The notes under the pieces were generated by a model that was not told the origin of the DNA, did no database searches, and saw only the letters and a list, made by a program, of their open reading frames with translations. Both the position numbers and the translations under genes were made by a program. Shown piece by piece: positions 53,989-64,000 of a stretch of 64,000 nucleotides of DNA. Numbering within the stretch: the first letter of the stretch is position 1; every line of letters begins with the position of its first letter. The stretch lies in the NCBI RefSeq assembly GCF_001423265.1, contig NZ_LMND01000023.1:310001-374000 (forward strand). Reading direction: 5' to 3'. Source of the DNA: Methylobacterium sp. Leaf108. Lineage in GTDB: Bacteria > Pseudomonadota > Alphaproteobacteria > Rhizobiales > Beijerinckiaceae.

Positions 53989-55809
53989 TCAACCGGCCTG
54001 CGCGTCGCGCTCCATCTCCAAGGCGAGCCAGCGGTCCTCCGACGCGACCAAGGCGGCCTCCGCATCGGCGATCGCGGCCGAGGCCTTGGCGAAGCGGGCC
54101 GGATCGCGGGCGTAGAGTTCCGGATCGGCGAGAACCCGGCGCAGCTTGCCGATGTCGGATTCGAGCTTGGCGATCCGCTCCGGCAGGGTCTTCAGCTCGT
54201 GCTGGTCCTTGAAGTTGAGCTTCGTCCGGGCCGCCTTGGCCGGTTCCACCTTCGTCGTCTCCGGCGCGCGGTCGGCCTTCGCCCTGGGGCCGGTGACGGC
54301 CTTTCGCGCCTCCACGCCCTGCCCGCGCTGGGCGATCATGTCGGTGTAGCCGCCGGCGTATTCCGCCCAGACCCCCTCCCCTTCGCTGACGAGGACGCTG
54401 CCGACCACCCGGTCGAGGAAGTCGCGGTCGTGGCTGACCAGGATCAGGGTGCCGGAATAGTCGCCCAGCATCTCCTGGAGCAGGTCGAGGGTCTCGAGGT
54501 CGAGGTCGTTGGTAGGCTCGTCGAGGACGAGGAGGTTGGCCGGCTGCGCCAGGGCGCGGGCGATCAGGAGGCGGTTGCGCTCGCCGCCCGAGAGCACCCG
54601 CACCGGGGTGCGGGCCTGCTCGGGCGCGAACAGGAAGTCCTTGAGGTAGCCGACCACGTGGCGGCTGACGCCGCCCACGGTGACGGTATCGCCGCTGCCG
54701 CCGGTGAGGACCTCGGTGACGGTCATTGCCGGATCGAGGACGGCCCGGGCCTGGTCGAGCAGCATCATCTTGAGGTTGGTGCCGAGCTGGACGGAGCCGG
54801 AGTCCGGGGGAAGCTGGCCGGTCAGCAGGTTGATGAGCGTGGTCTTGCCGGCGCCGTTGGCGCCGACGATGCCGAGCCGGTCGCCGCGCATCACCCGGAT
54901 CGAGAGATCGTCGACGATGGTGCGCGGGCCGTAGGCCTTGGCCGCGTTCTTGGCCTCGATCACCAGTGCGCCGGAGCTCTCGGCCTCCGTCGAGGTCATG
55001 GTGGCGGTGCCCACCGGCCGCCGGTCCTCGCGTCGGTCCTTGCGCAGGGCGTGGAGGTTGCCCAGCCGGCGCACGTTGCGCTTGCGACGGGCGGTGACGC
55101 CGTAGCGCAACCAGTGCTCCTCGTCGGCGATCTTGCGGTCGAGCTTGTGCCGGTCGCGCTCCTCCTCCTCGAAGAAGGCGTCGCGCCATGTCTCGAAGCT
55201 GGAAAACCCCTGCTCGATCCGCCGCGTCACGCCGCGATCGAGCCAGACCGTGGTGCGCGAGAGCGCCGATAGGAAGCGGCGATCGTGGCTGATGAGGACG
55301 AGGGCGCCGCGCACCCCCTTGAGCTCGGCCTCGAGCCATTCGATGGCGGGCAGGTCGAGATGGTTGGTCGGCTCGTCGAGGAGCAGGATGTCGGGTTCCG
55401 GCGCCAGCGCCTGCGCCAGGGCGACCCGACGCCCCTCGCCGCCCGAAAGGCTGCGCGGGTTCTCCGCCCCCGTCATCCCGAGGCTCTCGAGCATGTAGCG
55501 CGCGCGGTAGGCGTCGTCGCCGCTGGTGAGGCCCGCCTCGACGAAGGAAAGCGTGGTCTCGAACCCTGAGAAATCCGGCTCCTGGGCGAGGTAGCGGATC
55601 GTCGTCCCGGGCTGGACGAAGCGCACGCCCCTGTCGGGTTCCAGCAGTCCGGCCGCGATCTTGAGCAGCGTCGACTTGCCGGAGCCGTTGCGGCCCACGA
55701 GGCAGGTGCGCTCGCCCGGGGAGATCGCGAGTTCGCCGCGCTCGATCAACGGCGTGCCGCCGAAGGTGAGCGCGACGTCTTGGAGGGTGAGGAGGGGGGG
55801 AGAAGCCAT
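53989..55809 (-). CDS. ABC-F family ATPase (Uup-like)
   Basis: This 606-residue soluble twin-ATPase has no membrane part. First domain: Walker A GRNGSGKSTLLKIAAGL, signature LSGGEGRRVALAQAL, DEPTNHLDL. Second domain: GANGAGKTTLINLLTG, LSGGERNRLLIARAL, DEPTNDLDL. A helical C-terminal extension (ERIAKLESDIGKLRRVLADP) matches Uup. Uup-type proteins act on ribosomes or recombination intermediates. ATG at 55809 (MASPPLLTLQDVALTFGG) chosen; upstream frame is open but non-homologous. It precedes the OmpA gene by 91 bases. Confidence 0.92.
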   Translation of the reverse strand: MASPPLLTLQDVALTFGGTPLIERGELAISPGERTCLVGRNGSGKSTLLKIAAGLLEPDRGVRFVQPGTTIRYLAQEPDFSGFETTLSFVEAGLTSGDDAYRARYMLESLGMTGAENPRSLSGGEGRRVALAQALAPEPDILLLDEPTNHLDLPAIEWLEAELKGVRGALVLISHDRRFLSALSRTTVWLDRGVTRRIEQGFSSFETWRDAFFEEEERDRHKLDRKIADEEHWLRYGVTARRKRNVRRLGNLHALRKDRREDRRPVGTATMTSTEAESSGALVIEAKNAAKAYGPRTIVDDLSIRVMRGDRLGIVGANGAGKTTLINLLTGQLPPDSGSVQLGTNLKMMLLDQARAVLDPAMTVTEVLTGGSGDTVTVGGVSRHVVGYLKDFLFAPEQARTPVRVLSGGERNRLLIARALAQPANLLVLDEPTNDLDLETLDLLQEMLGDYSGTLILVSHDRDFLDRVVGSVLVSEGEGVWAEYAGGYTDMIAQRGQGVEARKAVTGPRAKADRAPETTKVEPAKAARTKLNFKDQHELKTLPERIAKLESDIGKLRRVLADPELYARDPARFAKASAAIADAEAALVASEDRWLALEMERDAQAG

Positions 55810-55866
55810 GGGCCGGCTTATGGCAGCGCCGGCCCGCGCAAACAAATCCTCCCGTCCGCTCCCGCC

Positions 55867-56100
55867 CTACATCGTCGGGTTTGCGGGACCCGTCGGCGAG
55901 GGGTCGGGACCGATATCGGGACCGATGCCCGGATCGTTGAGCGGAATCTCGGTGGGCTGGAAACCCGGCGCTTCGACGGGCGAGTTCCCGGGGATCTCCG
56001 GGGACGGCCCGGGCTCGGGCGTGGTCGGCGTCTCGTAGGGGGTCTCGGGGACCGGAGCCGGCGGGACCGGGGTCTCCGGGATCGGCGTGGGGTTCGACAT
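55867..56100 (-). CDS. Proline-rich small protein, unknown function
   Basis: This 77-residue, Pro/Glu/Thr-rich protein (MSNPTPIPETPVPPAPVPET...) has no hydrophobic segment and is probably disordered. It has a GAGGA ribosome site upstream of ATG at 56100. Similar Pro-rich open frames are often annotated in Hyphomicrobiales. Translation is plausible but unproven. Confidence 0.5.
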   Translation of the reverse strand: MSNPTPIPETPVPPAPVPETPYETPTTPEPGPSPEIPGNSPVEAPGFQPTEIPLNDPGIGPDIGPDPSPTGPANPTM

Positions 56101-56164
56101 GGAGCGACTGTCCTCGGGACGAGACGGGGAACGTGAACGGGTGGCGACGAAGCTCGGTTCCCGC

Positions 56165-56479
56165 CTACTTCTTCGTGAGAAGAAGGGTGCCCTTGTTGCC
56201 CAGCGTCTTCTGGAGTTTTTGCGCGAACAGCGACAGCAGCAGCGGCAGCCGTACCTCGATGCGCACGGTCTGCGGTTTGACGTCGACCTGGCCGTTCACC
56301 TTCTGGCCCATGGCGGCCACGGCGAAGGCGAGGGTATCCTCGGTCCAGGCCATCGTCTCCACGGCGATGCCCGCCTTCTTGAAGGTGCTGTCGAGGCCTC
56401 CGACCCCGTCCGCGATGCGGCGCCGGGCCTCGGCGAGGCCCAGTTCATGCGGGATTTCGACGATCAGGGGTTTCGACAT
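56165..56479 (-). CDS. Polyhydroxyalkanoic acid system family protein
   Basis: This 104-residue protein is related to PHA granule-region proteins (PF09650 type). It starts SKPLIVEIPHELGLAEARRR and includes FAVAAMGQKVNGQVDVKPQT. The C-terminal segment LLLSLFAQKLQKTLGNKGTL may be a membrane or lipid contact helix. ATG at 56479 chosen over an earlier in-frame start 18 bases upstream. Location next to RlpA suggests no dedicated PHA operon here. Confidence 0.82.
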   Translation of the reverse strand: MSKPLIVEIPHELGLAEARRRIADGVGGLDSTFKKAGIAVETMAWTEDTLAFAVAAMGQKVNGQVDVKPQTVRIEVRLPLLLSLFAQKLQKTLGNKGTLLLTKK

Positions 56480-56562
56480 CGCGCGCTCGGGCTCCAATTA
56501 GCTGGCCCCGAGATGGGGGACGGCCGACGCCGTGACAACGCCGGCCGAGCCCGATCGTAACC

Positions 56563-56916
56563 TCAGTCGACGACGGCGAGCGCAACGCGGCTGACGCCGC
56601 CGATGCCCAGCGCCCGGGCCGGGCCGCGGGCGAGATCGATGATGCGGCCGCGCACGAAGGGACCGCGGTCGTTGATGCGGACGACGACGCTGCGCCCGTT
56701 GCGGACGTTCTTGACCTGAACACGGGTTCCGAAGGGCAGCGAGCGATGGGCCGCCGTCATGCCGTTGGGATTGAAGCGTTCCCCGTTGGCGGTGCGAGCG
56801 CCCGATCCGTACCACGAGGCGGCACCGCTCTGCGCGGCGGCCGGTTGGGCGAGGGTGGCGAGGGCGGCGGCGGTTCCGGTGACGACGACGATCCGACGAG
56901 CAGACTTGATGTTCAC
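56563..56916 (-). CDS. RlpA-like double-psi beta-barrel protein
   Basis: This 117-residue secreted protein has a signal peptide ([20 protein letters not shown]) and one DPBB domain: [60 protein letters not shown]. The catalytic Asp of lytic transglycosylases is present (INDRGP). It lacks a SPOR domain, so septal targeting is not evident. GTG at 56916 has AAGGA 6 bases upstream. Peptidoglycan cleavage is a family-based inference. Confidence 0.9.
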   Translation of the reverse strand: MNIKSARRIVVVTGTAAALATLAQPAAAQSGAASWYGSGARTANGERFNPNGMTAAHRSLPFGTRVQVKNVRNGRSVVVRINDRGPFVRGRIIDLARGPARALGIGGVSRVALAVVD

Positions 56917-58704
<1,788 letters not shown>

Positions 58705-59391
58705 TCGCAGCCTCTCGGCCTCGACCGACCGCCACCGGCCACGCCGAGGGATCGCCTCGGCTTCGACGGGGCCGTCGACCGTCCGGGTCAGGCACTTCGT
58801 CGTCGGCGCCCCCGACGTCGTGATTGCCCACGAGGTCGGGCACCGCGCGCAGACCCTCTGCCGGCCCACGCTCCAAAAGGCCACCCGCAAGGCGGGGTGC
58901 GCCGAGACCGATCCAGGCCGCTCGAACCCGCTCCGCCAAACGCACGGCTCGTCGGCTCTCGTCGACCCGGCTCTCGTGAACTCGGGGCTCGAACGCGGCC
59001 CGGTCGATCCCGATGAAGCCGACGTGGTCCGCGCCGCAGTCACGAGCGAACGCTTCTTCGCCGAACGGCCTGCGCCCGCTGATCGACCTCGTTCGTTCCG
59101 GCGGCGGAAAACACCGGACGGTCGTGAAACGCACGCTCGTCGCGAACCGGTGTCGGAGAGGGGGATGCCCCGGACCAGAAACCGTTGGAATTAGATTTCA
59201 TCCGACATCTCAAATGGCGGTGTCGCGCGAGCCTTGCCGGAGGCGACCTCCGGTCGTGCGATTTGCCCCGATGGCAGGCACGCCCTCGCTCGTCGCCGAG
59301 CGGAAACACCGATTGACGCCGGCCTATTCCCCGTAATAGATGTCGTACATCATTTTAATGCGACATCGAGACGGCCGCGGGGAGACGGGCA
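58705..59391. other. 687-base gap without a supported gene
   Basis: Open frames on both strands show no recognised domain. The 3' part contains the probable promoter and operator sequences of the RND operon and three copies of CGACATC or its complement. A weak stretch at 59195-59215 (agatttcatccgacatct) resembles the operator half-sites. Otherwise no element was recognised. Confidence 0.5.
59313..59367 (+). promoter_or_regulatory. Candidate promoter and operator of the RND efflux operon
   Basis: TTGACG (59313-59318) could be a -35 box, with an AT-rich taataga region about 15 bases later. Overlapping this is GATGT-CGT-ACATC (59339-59351), and GATGTCG (59339-59345) pairs with CGACATC (59361-59367). 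Related TAGATG/CATCTA half-sites precede the regulator gene at 63849. A TetR-family repressor binding here is an inference. Confidence 0.45.
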
Positions 59392-60492
59392 ATGGATACG
59401 AGATGGGTGCTCGGGCTCACCGGACTGGTCCTTGCCGGATGCTCGCCGGCGGAGACCGCCGTGCCCACGAAGCCGCCGCTGGTCCAGACCGTCGAGGTCG
59501 CCCAGGGGACGGGAGGCGTCTCGCGCTACACCGGCGTCATCCGGGCGCGCACGGAGAGCAACCTCGGCTTCCGGGTCGGCGGAAAGATCCTCGAGCGCCT
59601 CGTCGATCCGGGCGACCGGGTGAAGCGCGGCCAACCGCTCATGCGCCTCGACCGGACGGATTTCACCCTGGCGTTCACGGCGGCCCGGGCCTCCGTCGAG
59701 GCCGCCCGCGCGCAGATGATCCGGGCCAAGGCCGACGAGGAGCGCAGCCGCAAGCTCGTCGGTGACGGCTGGACCTCGAAGCAGACCTACGACCAGAACA
59801 AGGCCGCCGCCGACGCGGCCATCGCGCAGTTCGCCAACGCCGAGGCCCAGGCGAGCCAGGTCTCCAACCAGGCCGGGTATTCCGAGCTCCAGGCCGATGC
59901 CGACGGCGTCGTCATGGAGGTGCCGTCCGAGCCGGGCCAGGTGGTCGCCGCCGGCCAGACCGTGGTCAAGCTCGCCCGCGACGGGGCTCGCGAGGCGGAA
60001 GTGTTCCTGCCCGAGGTGTTCTTGCCCGAGGCGAGCCGGCGCCTGGCGCGGGGGGCGGCCTCGGCGACGCTCTATGCCGAGGGCGGGGCGACCTATCCGG
60101 CGCATCTGCGCGAGTTGTCGGCCACCGCCGATCCGGCCACCCGGACCTACCGGGCCCGCTACATCCTGTCGGGGGGCGGCGAGGACGCACCGCTCGGCGC
60201 GACCGTGACGCTTCGGCTCCAGGCCGTCGATGCCGGGCGTGCGGCTGCGGTCGAGGTTCCCCTGGCCGCCCTGTTCGATTCCGGGGGCGGCTCGGCGGTC
60301 TGGCGCTTCGACGCTGCCACCGGCACCGTCGCCGCGCAGCCCGTCGTCATCGCCCGCCTGTCCGAGGAAAGCGCGCAGGTCGCCTCGGGCCTGAAGCCCG
60401 GCGACCGGATCGTCTCGCTCGGCGCCCATCTCCTGAAGGCCGGCCAGAGCGTGCGCCCGGCGCCCGCAACCACGACGGGAGTCGCCCGATGA
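59392..60492 (+). CDS. RND efflux periplasmic adaptor subunit (lipoprotein)
   Basis: This 366-residue membrane fusion protein has a lipoprotein signal with lipobox LVLAGC. Beta-barrel and lipoyl halves flank a coiled-coil hairpin: GVIRARTESNLGFRVGGKIL, then LVGDGWTSKQTYDQNKAAAD, then QADADGVVMEVPSEPGQVVA and the C-terminal TYRARYILSGGG. It bridges the permease to an outer-membrane channel (not encoded here). GGAG lies 8 bases before the ATG. The stop overlaps the permease start (ATGA). Confidence 0.92.
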   Translation: MDTRWVLGLTGLVLAGCSPAETAVPTKPPLVQTVEVAQGTGGVSRYTGVIRARTESNLGFRVGGKILERLVDPGDRVKRGQPLMRLDRTDFTLAFTAARASVEAARAQMIRAKADEERSRKLVGDGWTSKQTYDQNKAAADAAIAQFANAEAQASQVSNQAGYSELQADADGVVMEVPSEPGQVVAAGQTVVKLARDGAREAEVFLPEVFLPEASRRLARGAASATLYAEGGATYPAHLRELSATADPATRTYRARYILSGGGEDAPLGATVTLRLQAVDAGRAAAVEVPLAALFDSGGGSAVWRFDAATGTVAAQPVVIARLSEESAQVASGLKPGDRIVSLGAHLLKAGQSVRPAPATTTGVAR

Positions 60493-63400
60493 CCGGCTTC
60501 AACCTCTCCGCCCTGGCGGTCCGGGAAAGGGCCGTCACGCTGTTCCTGCTGCTCGCCCTGACGGGCGCCGGGTTCTTCGCCTTCCAGAAGCTCGGCCGGG
60601 CCGAGGACCCGGCCTTCACCGTGAAGGTGATGGCGGTGTCGGCCGCCTGGCCGGGGGCGACCGCGCAGGAGATGCAGCGCCAGGTCGCCGACCCCCTGGA
60701 GAAGCGCCTGCAGGAGCTCGTCTATTACGACCGCGTCGAGACCACGGTGCGGCCCGGCCTCATGCTGATGAAGGTCATCTTCAAGGACAACATGCCGCCG
60801 GCCAAGCTCCAGTCGGAGTTCTATCAAGCGCGCAAGAAGCTCTCCGACCAGGGCTCCAGCCTGCCGCGCGGGGTGATGGGCCCGCTGTTCAACGACGAGT
60901 TCTCGGACATCTACTTCGCCCTCTACGCCCTCCAGGCCAAGGGCCTGCCGCACCGCCACCTCGTGCCGCGCGCCGAGGACCTGCGCCAGCGCCTGCTGCG
61001 CGTGCCCGGCGTCGAGAAGATCAACATCCTGGGCGAGCAGGCCCAGAAGATCTTCGTCGAGATCTCCTACCAGCGCCTCGCCACCCTCGGCATCACCGGC
61101 CAGCAGCTGCTGGCGGCGCTGGCCAACCAGAACGACGTGACGCCCGCCGGCTTCGTCGAGGCCGCCGGTCCCCGCATCTACCTTCGCCTCGACGGGGCCA
61201 TCGACGGCCTCGACGCGATCCGCGACCTGCCAGTGGCGGCCGGCGACCGCAGCCTCAAGCTCGGGGACATCGCCGAGGTCAAGCGCGGCTCCGAGGACCC
61301 CAAGTCCTTCGCGATCCGCAACGACGGCGAGCCGGCCCTGATGCTCGGCCTGGTGATGAAGCCCGGCTTCAACGGCCTCAAGCTCGGCGAGGCTCTGAAC
61401 GCCGAGGAGGTGGCGATCCGTCACGCGCTGGCGACGGGGATCACGTTCACGAAGATCACCGACCAGGCCAAGGTCATCGACGACGCCATCCACGAATTCA
61501 TGGTGAAGTTCTTCACCGCGCTCGGCGTGGTGATCGTCGTCTCCCTCGTCGCCCTGGGGTTTCGCGTGGGTATCGTCGTGGCGCTCGCCGTGCCCCTGAC
61601 GCTGTCGGCGGTGTTCGTGGTGATGATGATCACCGGCCGCGACTTCGACCGCATCACGCTCGGCGCCCTCATCATCTCGCTCGGGCTCCTCGTCGACGAC
61701 GCCATCATCGCCATCGAGATGATGGTGGTGCGGATGGAGGAAGGCGCCGACCGCATCGAGGCGGCGACCCATGCCTGGAGCGCCACCGCCGCGCCGATGC
61801 TGACCGGCACGCTGGTGACCATCGCGGGCTTCCTGCCGGTGGGCTTCGCCGCCTCCACGGCCGGCGAGTACGCCGGCAACATCTTCTGGGTGGTGTCGTT
61901 CTCGCTGATCGTCTCGTGGTTCGTGGCGGTGACCTTCACGCCGTATCTCGGCGTCAAGCTGCTGCCGAACATCAGGCGCGTGGAAGGCGGCCACGAGGCG
62001 ATCTACGCCACGAAGACCTACGAGCGCCTGCGCCGCGTCGTGCGGATGTCGGTCGACCACAAGTGGATGGCCGCCGGCGTCATCGTGGCGCTGTTCGCGG
62101 GCGCGGTCGTCGCCATGGGCCGTGTCGAGCAGCAGTTCTTCCCGAACTCGGAGCGGGCCGAGCTCATCGTCGAGGTGACCCTGCCGGCGGGCTCCGCCTT
62201 CGCCACCACCGAGGCCAGCGTCGCACGCGTCGAGGCGGCCGTGCGCGACCTGCCCGAGGCCGGCGAGATCACCAGCTACATCGGCCAGGGCATGCCGCGC
62301 TTCGTCTTGTCCTTCGATCCCGAGCTGCCCGACCCGGCCTTCGCCCAGATCGTGGTGCAGACCGCGGACGCGCAGGCCCGCGACGCCCTGCGCGGCAAAG
62401 TCCGAAACCTCGTCGACGAGGGTCGCTTCCCGGAGGCGCGCGTCCGCGTGCTGCAGATCGTGTTCGGCCCGCCGATCCGCTTTCCCGTCGCCTTCCGGGT
62501 CGTCGGCCCCGACCTCGACGTCGTCCGCGGCATCGCGGCCGAGGTCCGGGACGTCATGGCGGCCAACGCCGACATGCGCCTCGTCCATCTCGACTGGGGC
62601 GACAAGACCCCCAACCTGCACCTCGCCTTCGACCAGGAGCGCCTGCGCCTGATCGGCCTGACGCCGAAGGAGGCCGGACAACAGCTGCAGAGCTACCTCA
62701 ACGGAACGCCCGCGACCCAGGTCCGCGAGACCCTGCGCTCCGTCGACGTGGTGCTGCGCAGCCCCGGTCCCGAGCGGCGCTCGCTCGGCGAGATCGGCGA
62801 CCTCACCCTGGCGACGCGGGACGGGCGGCAGGTGCCGGTGTCCCAGGTCGCGCGGCTGGAGACCCGCAGCGAGGATGCGGTGCTCAAGCGCTACAACCGC
62901 GAGACCTACATCCGGGTGCAGGGCGACGTGCTCGACGGCAAGCAGCCGCCGGACGTGCACGCGCAGGTCCTCCCCCTGCTCGACCCGACCAGGGCGAAGC
63001 TGCCGCCTGGCTACCGCATCGATACGGCCGGCGCCGTGGAGGAGAGCGAGAAGGCGATGATGTCCCTGGTGGCGGTGTTCCCGATCATGCTGATCGTGAC
63101 GCTGACGGTCATCATGATCCAGGTCCGCTCCTTCACGACGATGGTCATGGTGTTCGCCACCGCGCCGCTCGGCCTCGTCGGGGCGGCGCCGACCCTGCTG
63201 CTCTTCCACCAGCCGTTCGGCTTCAACGCGATCCTCGGGCTGATCGCGCTGTCGGGGATCCTGATGCGCAACACCCTGATCCTGGTGGACCAGATCCATC
63301 ACGACCGGGCGGCGGGCCTGTCCGACTACGACGCCATCGTCGAGTCCACGGTGCGGCGGGCCCGGCCGGTGATCCTCACGGCGGCCGCGGCGATGCTCGC

Positions 63401-63596
63401 CTTCATCCCGCTCACCCACTCGGTGTTCTGGGGGGCGCTGGCCTACGTGCTCATCGGCGGCGTCGGCGTCGGCACCCTGCTGACCCTGCTGTTCCTGCCG
63501 GCCCTCTACGCCCTGTGGTTCCGGGTGGCGCGGGCGCCGGGGGCGGACGTCGTCGCATCGGGCGCCGACGGGATGCCGTTGCCGGCCAGATCCTAG
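60489..63596 (+). CDS. RND efflux transporter permease subunit
   Basis: This 1035-residue inner-membrane proton-driven exporter has 12 membrane helices and two large periplasmic loops. The N-terminal NLSALAVRERAVTLFLLLAL is the first helix; the proton-relay aspartates lie in LGLLVDDAIIAIEMMVVRME; FNAILGLIALSGILMRNTLI is in the second half; and the C-terminal helices end near GVGTLLTLLFLPALYALWFR. It forms the pump core with the coupled adaptor. Substrate class (drug, solvent or metal) is not certain; sequence resembles the hydrophobe/amphiphile type. Confidence 0.94.
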   Translation: MTGFNLSALAVRERAVTLFLLLALTGAGFFAFQKLGRAEDPAFTVKVMAVSAAWPGATAQEMQRQVADPLEKRLQELVYYDRVETTVRPGLMLMKVIFKDNMPPAKLQSEFYQARKKLSDQGSSLPRGVMGPLFNDEFSDIYFALYALQAKGLPHRHLVPRAEDLRQRLLRVPGVEKINILGEQAQKIFVEISYQRLATLGITGQQLLAALANQNDVTPAGFVEAAGPRIYLRLDGAIDGLDAIRDLPVAAGDRSLKLGDIAEVKRGSEDPKSFAIRNDGEPALMLGLVMKPGFNGLKLGEALNAEEVAIRHALATGITFTKITDQAKVIDDAIHEFMVKFFTALGVVIVVSLVALGFRVGIVVALAVPLTLSAVFVVMMITGRDFDRITLGALIISLGLLVDDAIIAIEMMVVRMEEGADRIEAATHAWSATAAPMLTGTLVTIAGFLPVGFAASTAGEYAGNIFWVVSFSLIVSWFVAVTFTPYLGVKLLPNIRRVEGGHEAIYATKTYERLRRVVRMSVDHKWMAAGVIVALFAGAVVAMGRVEQQFFPNSERAELIVEVTLPAGSAFATTEASVARVEAAVRDLPEAGEITSYIGQGMPRFVLSFDPELPDPAFAQIVVQTADAQARDALRGKVRNLVDEGRFPEARVRVLQIVFGPPIRFPVAFRVVGPDLDVVRGIAAEVRDVMAANADMRLVHLDWGDKTPNLHLAFDQERLRLIGLTPKEAGQQLQSYLNGTPATQVRETLRSVDVVLRSPGPERRSLGEIGDLTLATRDGRQVPVSQVARLETRSEDAVLKRYNRETYIRVQGDVLDGKQPPDVHAQVLPLLDPTRAKLPPGYRIDTAGAVEESEKAMMSLVAVFPIMLIVTLTVIMIQVRSFTTMVMVFATAPLGLVGAAPTLLLFHQPFGFNAILGLIALSGILMRNTLILVDQIHHDRAAGLSDYDAIVESTVRRARPVILTAAAAMLAFIPLTHSVFWGALAYVLIGGVGVGTLLTLLFLPALYALWFRVARAPGADVVASGADGMPLPARS

Positions 63597-63610
63597 GGCG
63601 ACCGGGAGGA

Positions 63611-63645
63611 GATCCATGTCCCTCCCCGAGGGACATCCAAGGATC
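63611..63645 (+). terminator. Hairpin after the RND permease gene
   Basis: ATGTCCCT-CCCCG-AGGGACAT forms a perfect 8-bp stem, framed by GATCC at 63611 and GGATC at 63641. It is 15 bases after the stop codon but has no T-tract, so a Rho-independent terminator is plausible rather than certain. Confidence 0.55.
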
Positions 63646-63717
63646 GCGCGCCGACCGGGCGTGCGGTACGACGACCGGCCTGCGCTCCTGCCCTCCCCCG
63701 CAGGCCGGTCGCCTGTC

Positions 63718-63751
63718 GGTGCCGGCGGCCTTGCGGTGCCGGCGGCCTTGC
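63718..63751. repeat. 17-bp perfect tandem duplication
   Basis: The unit ggtgccggcggccttgc occurs twice without interruption between the RND permease and the regulator gene. It is GC-rich and probably arose by slippage. Confidence 0.8.
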
Positions 63752-63796
63752 GGGGAAGGCGGCCTGGCGGGGACGGCTCGAGGGCCGGCCCTTCTT

Positions 63797-63816
63797 TAGA
63801 TGACATAGCGCATCTA
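63797..63816 (+). promoter_or_regulatory. Palindromic operator upstream of the TetR-family gene
   Basis: TAGATG-acatagcg-CATCTA is a 6-bp inverted repeat with an 8-base spacer, 33 bases before the regulator ATG. The TAGATG half matches the sequence in front of the RND operon (59337-59342). It suits a TetR dimer controlling both units. Confidence 0.5.
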
Positions 63817-63848
63817 TATGGGTTGTCGGAACGCCGAAGGATCACGCT

Positions 63849-64000
63849 ATGCCGAGAGTTTCGCAGGAGCAGGCCAGGCTCAACCGTCAGCGCGTGGTCG
63901 AGGTCGCCGCGTCCCTGTTCCGCGAGCGCGGCCTTCACGGCGTCGGTGTCGCCGACATCATGGCATCCGCCGGCCTGACCCATGGCGGTTTCTATGGCCA
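63849..64000 (+). CDS. TetR/AcrR-family transcriptional regulator (partial, N-terminus)
   Basis: The first 50 residues are visible, starting MPRVSQEQARLNRQRVVEVA. They contain the helix-turn-helix: ASLFRERGLHGVGVADIMAS followed by AGLTHGGFYG. The ligand-binding domain is off the window. It is the likely repressor of the RND operon upstream, given the shared palindromic half-sites. The ligand is unknown. Confidence 0.92.
   Translation, partial: MPRVSQEQARLNRQRVVEVAASLFRERGLHGVGVADIMASAGLTHGGFYG

Noticed and set aside
60159..63983. Very long minus-strand open frame (over 1200 codons) opposite the RND operon
   Set aside because: It is a shadow of the adaptor and permease genes. Composition is His/Arg/Asp/Gly-rich with no domain, typical of the antisense frame of GC-rich coding DNA.

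Overview
The window reads as chromosomal DNA of a high-GC alphaproteobacterium of the Hyphomicrobiales, most likely Methylobacterium or Methylorubrum. The evidence is a very GC-rich codon pattern, a CcrM-type cell-cycle methyltransferase, DUF1491, DUF2336 and mitofilin-family genes, a LOV-HWE kinase, an alphaproteobacterial-type dcw cluster, and a quinoprotein (PQQ) relay gene trio typical of methylotrophs. No prophage, insertion sequence, CRISPR array or tRNA gene was recognised.

Layout. 1-519: 5' part of panB. 873-3353: three-gene quinoprotein relay set (metallohydrolase, SoxYZ-like carrier, CXXCW-family protein). 3620-5217: PIG-L deacetylase coupled to a family 2 glycosyltransferase. 5296-10087: hemD, mitofilin-like protein and hemY on the minus strand, diverging from tsaD, a GNAT protein, gpsA, an OGFr-domain protein and an EVE protein (10254-14115). 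14128-16665: small coiled-coil membrane protein and a HisKA_3 kinase/NarL-type regulator pair. 16726-21836: two uncharacterised proteins, a DEAD-box helicase and a ChaA-like antiporter. 21837-24705: blue-light LOV-HWE kinase, Mo-cofactor oxidoreductase and ferredoxin-reductase-like protein, all co-directional. 25901-29170: three overlapping glycosyltransferase genes. 29303-33649: DUF2336 protein, DUF1491 protein, peptidoglycan-binding protein and a DivJ-like kinase. 34318-38727: dgcN-dgcA, maiA and a type II NADH dehydrogenase.

39394-50976 is the division/cell-wall region on the minus strand, in transcription order rnpB, rsmH, ftsL, ftsI, murE, [brnT-brnA], murF, mraY, murD and then an O-antigen-ligase-like gene. 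A BrnT/BrnA toxin-antitoxin module lies between murE and murF. The toxin reading frame is broken by what looks like one extra base, the antitoxin is intact, and the murF start overlaps the antitoxin stop. This is the most unusual feature of the window.

51019-56916: gloA, an OmpA/BON protein with a low-complexity insertion, an Uup-type ABC-F ATPase, a phasin-region protein and an RlpA-like protein. 57514-58704: ccrM behind an AT-richer upstream region with a direct repeat. 59392-64000: RND efflux pair followed by the start of a TetR-family regulator, with related palindromes in front of both units. A dispersed non-coding repeat is present at about 39050-39152, with a diverged copy at about 30484-30561.

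Start codons were adjusted by eye using Shine-Dalgarno matches and overlaps. Family assignments come from recognised motifs; no database search was run.
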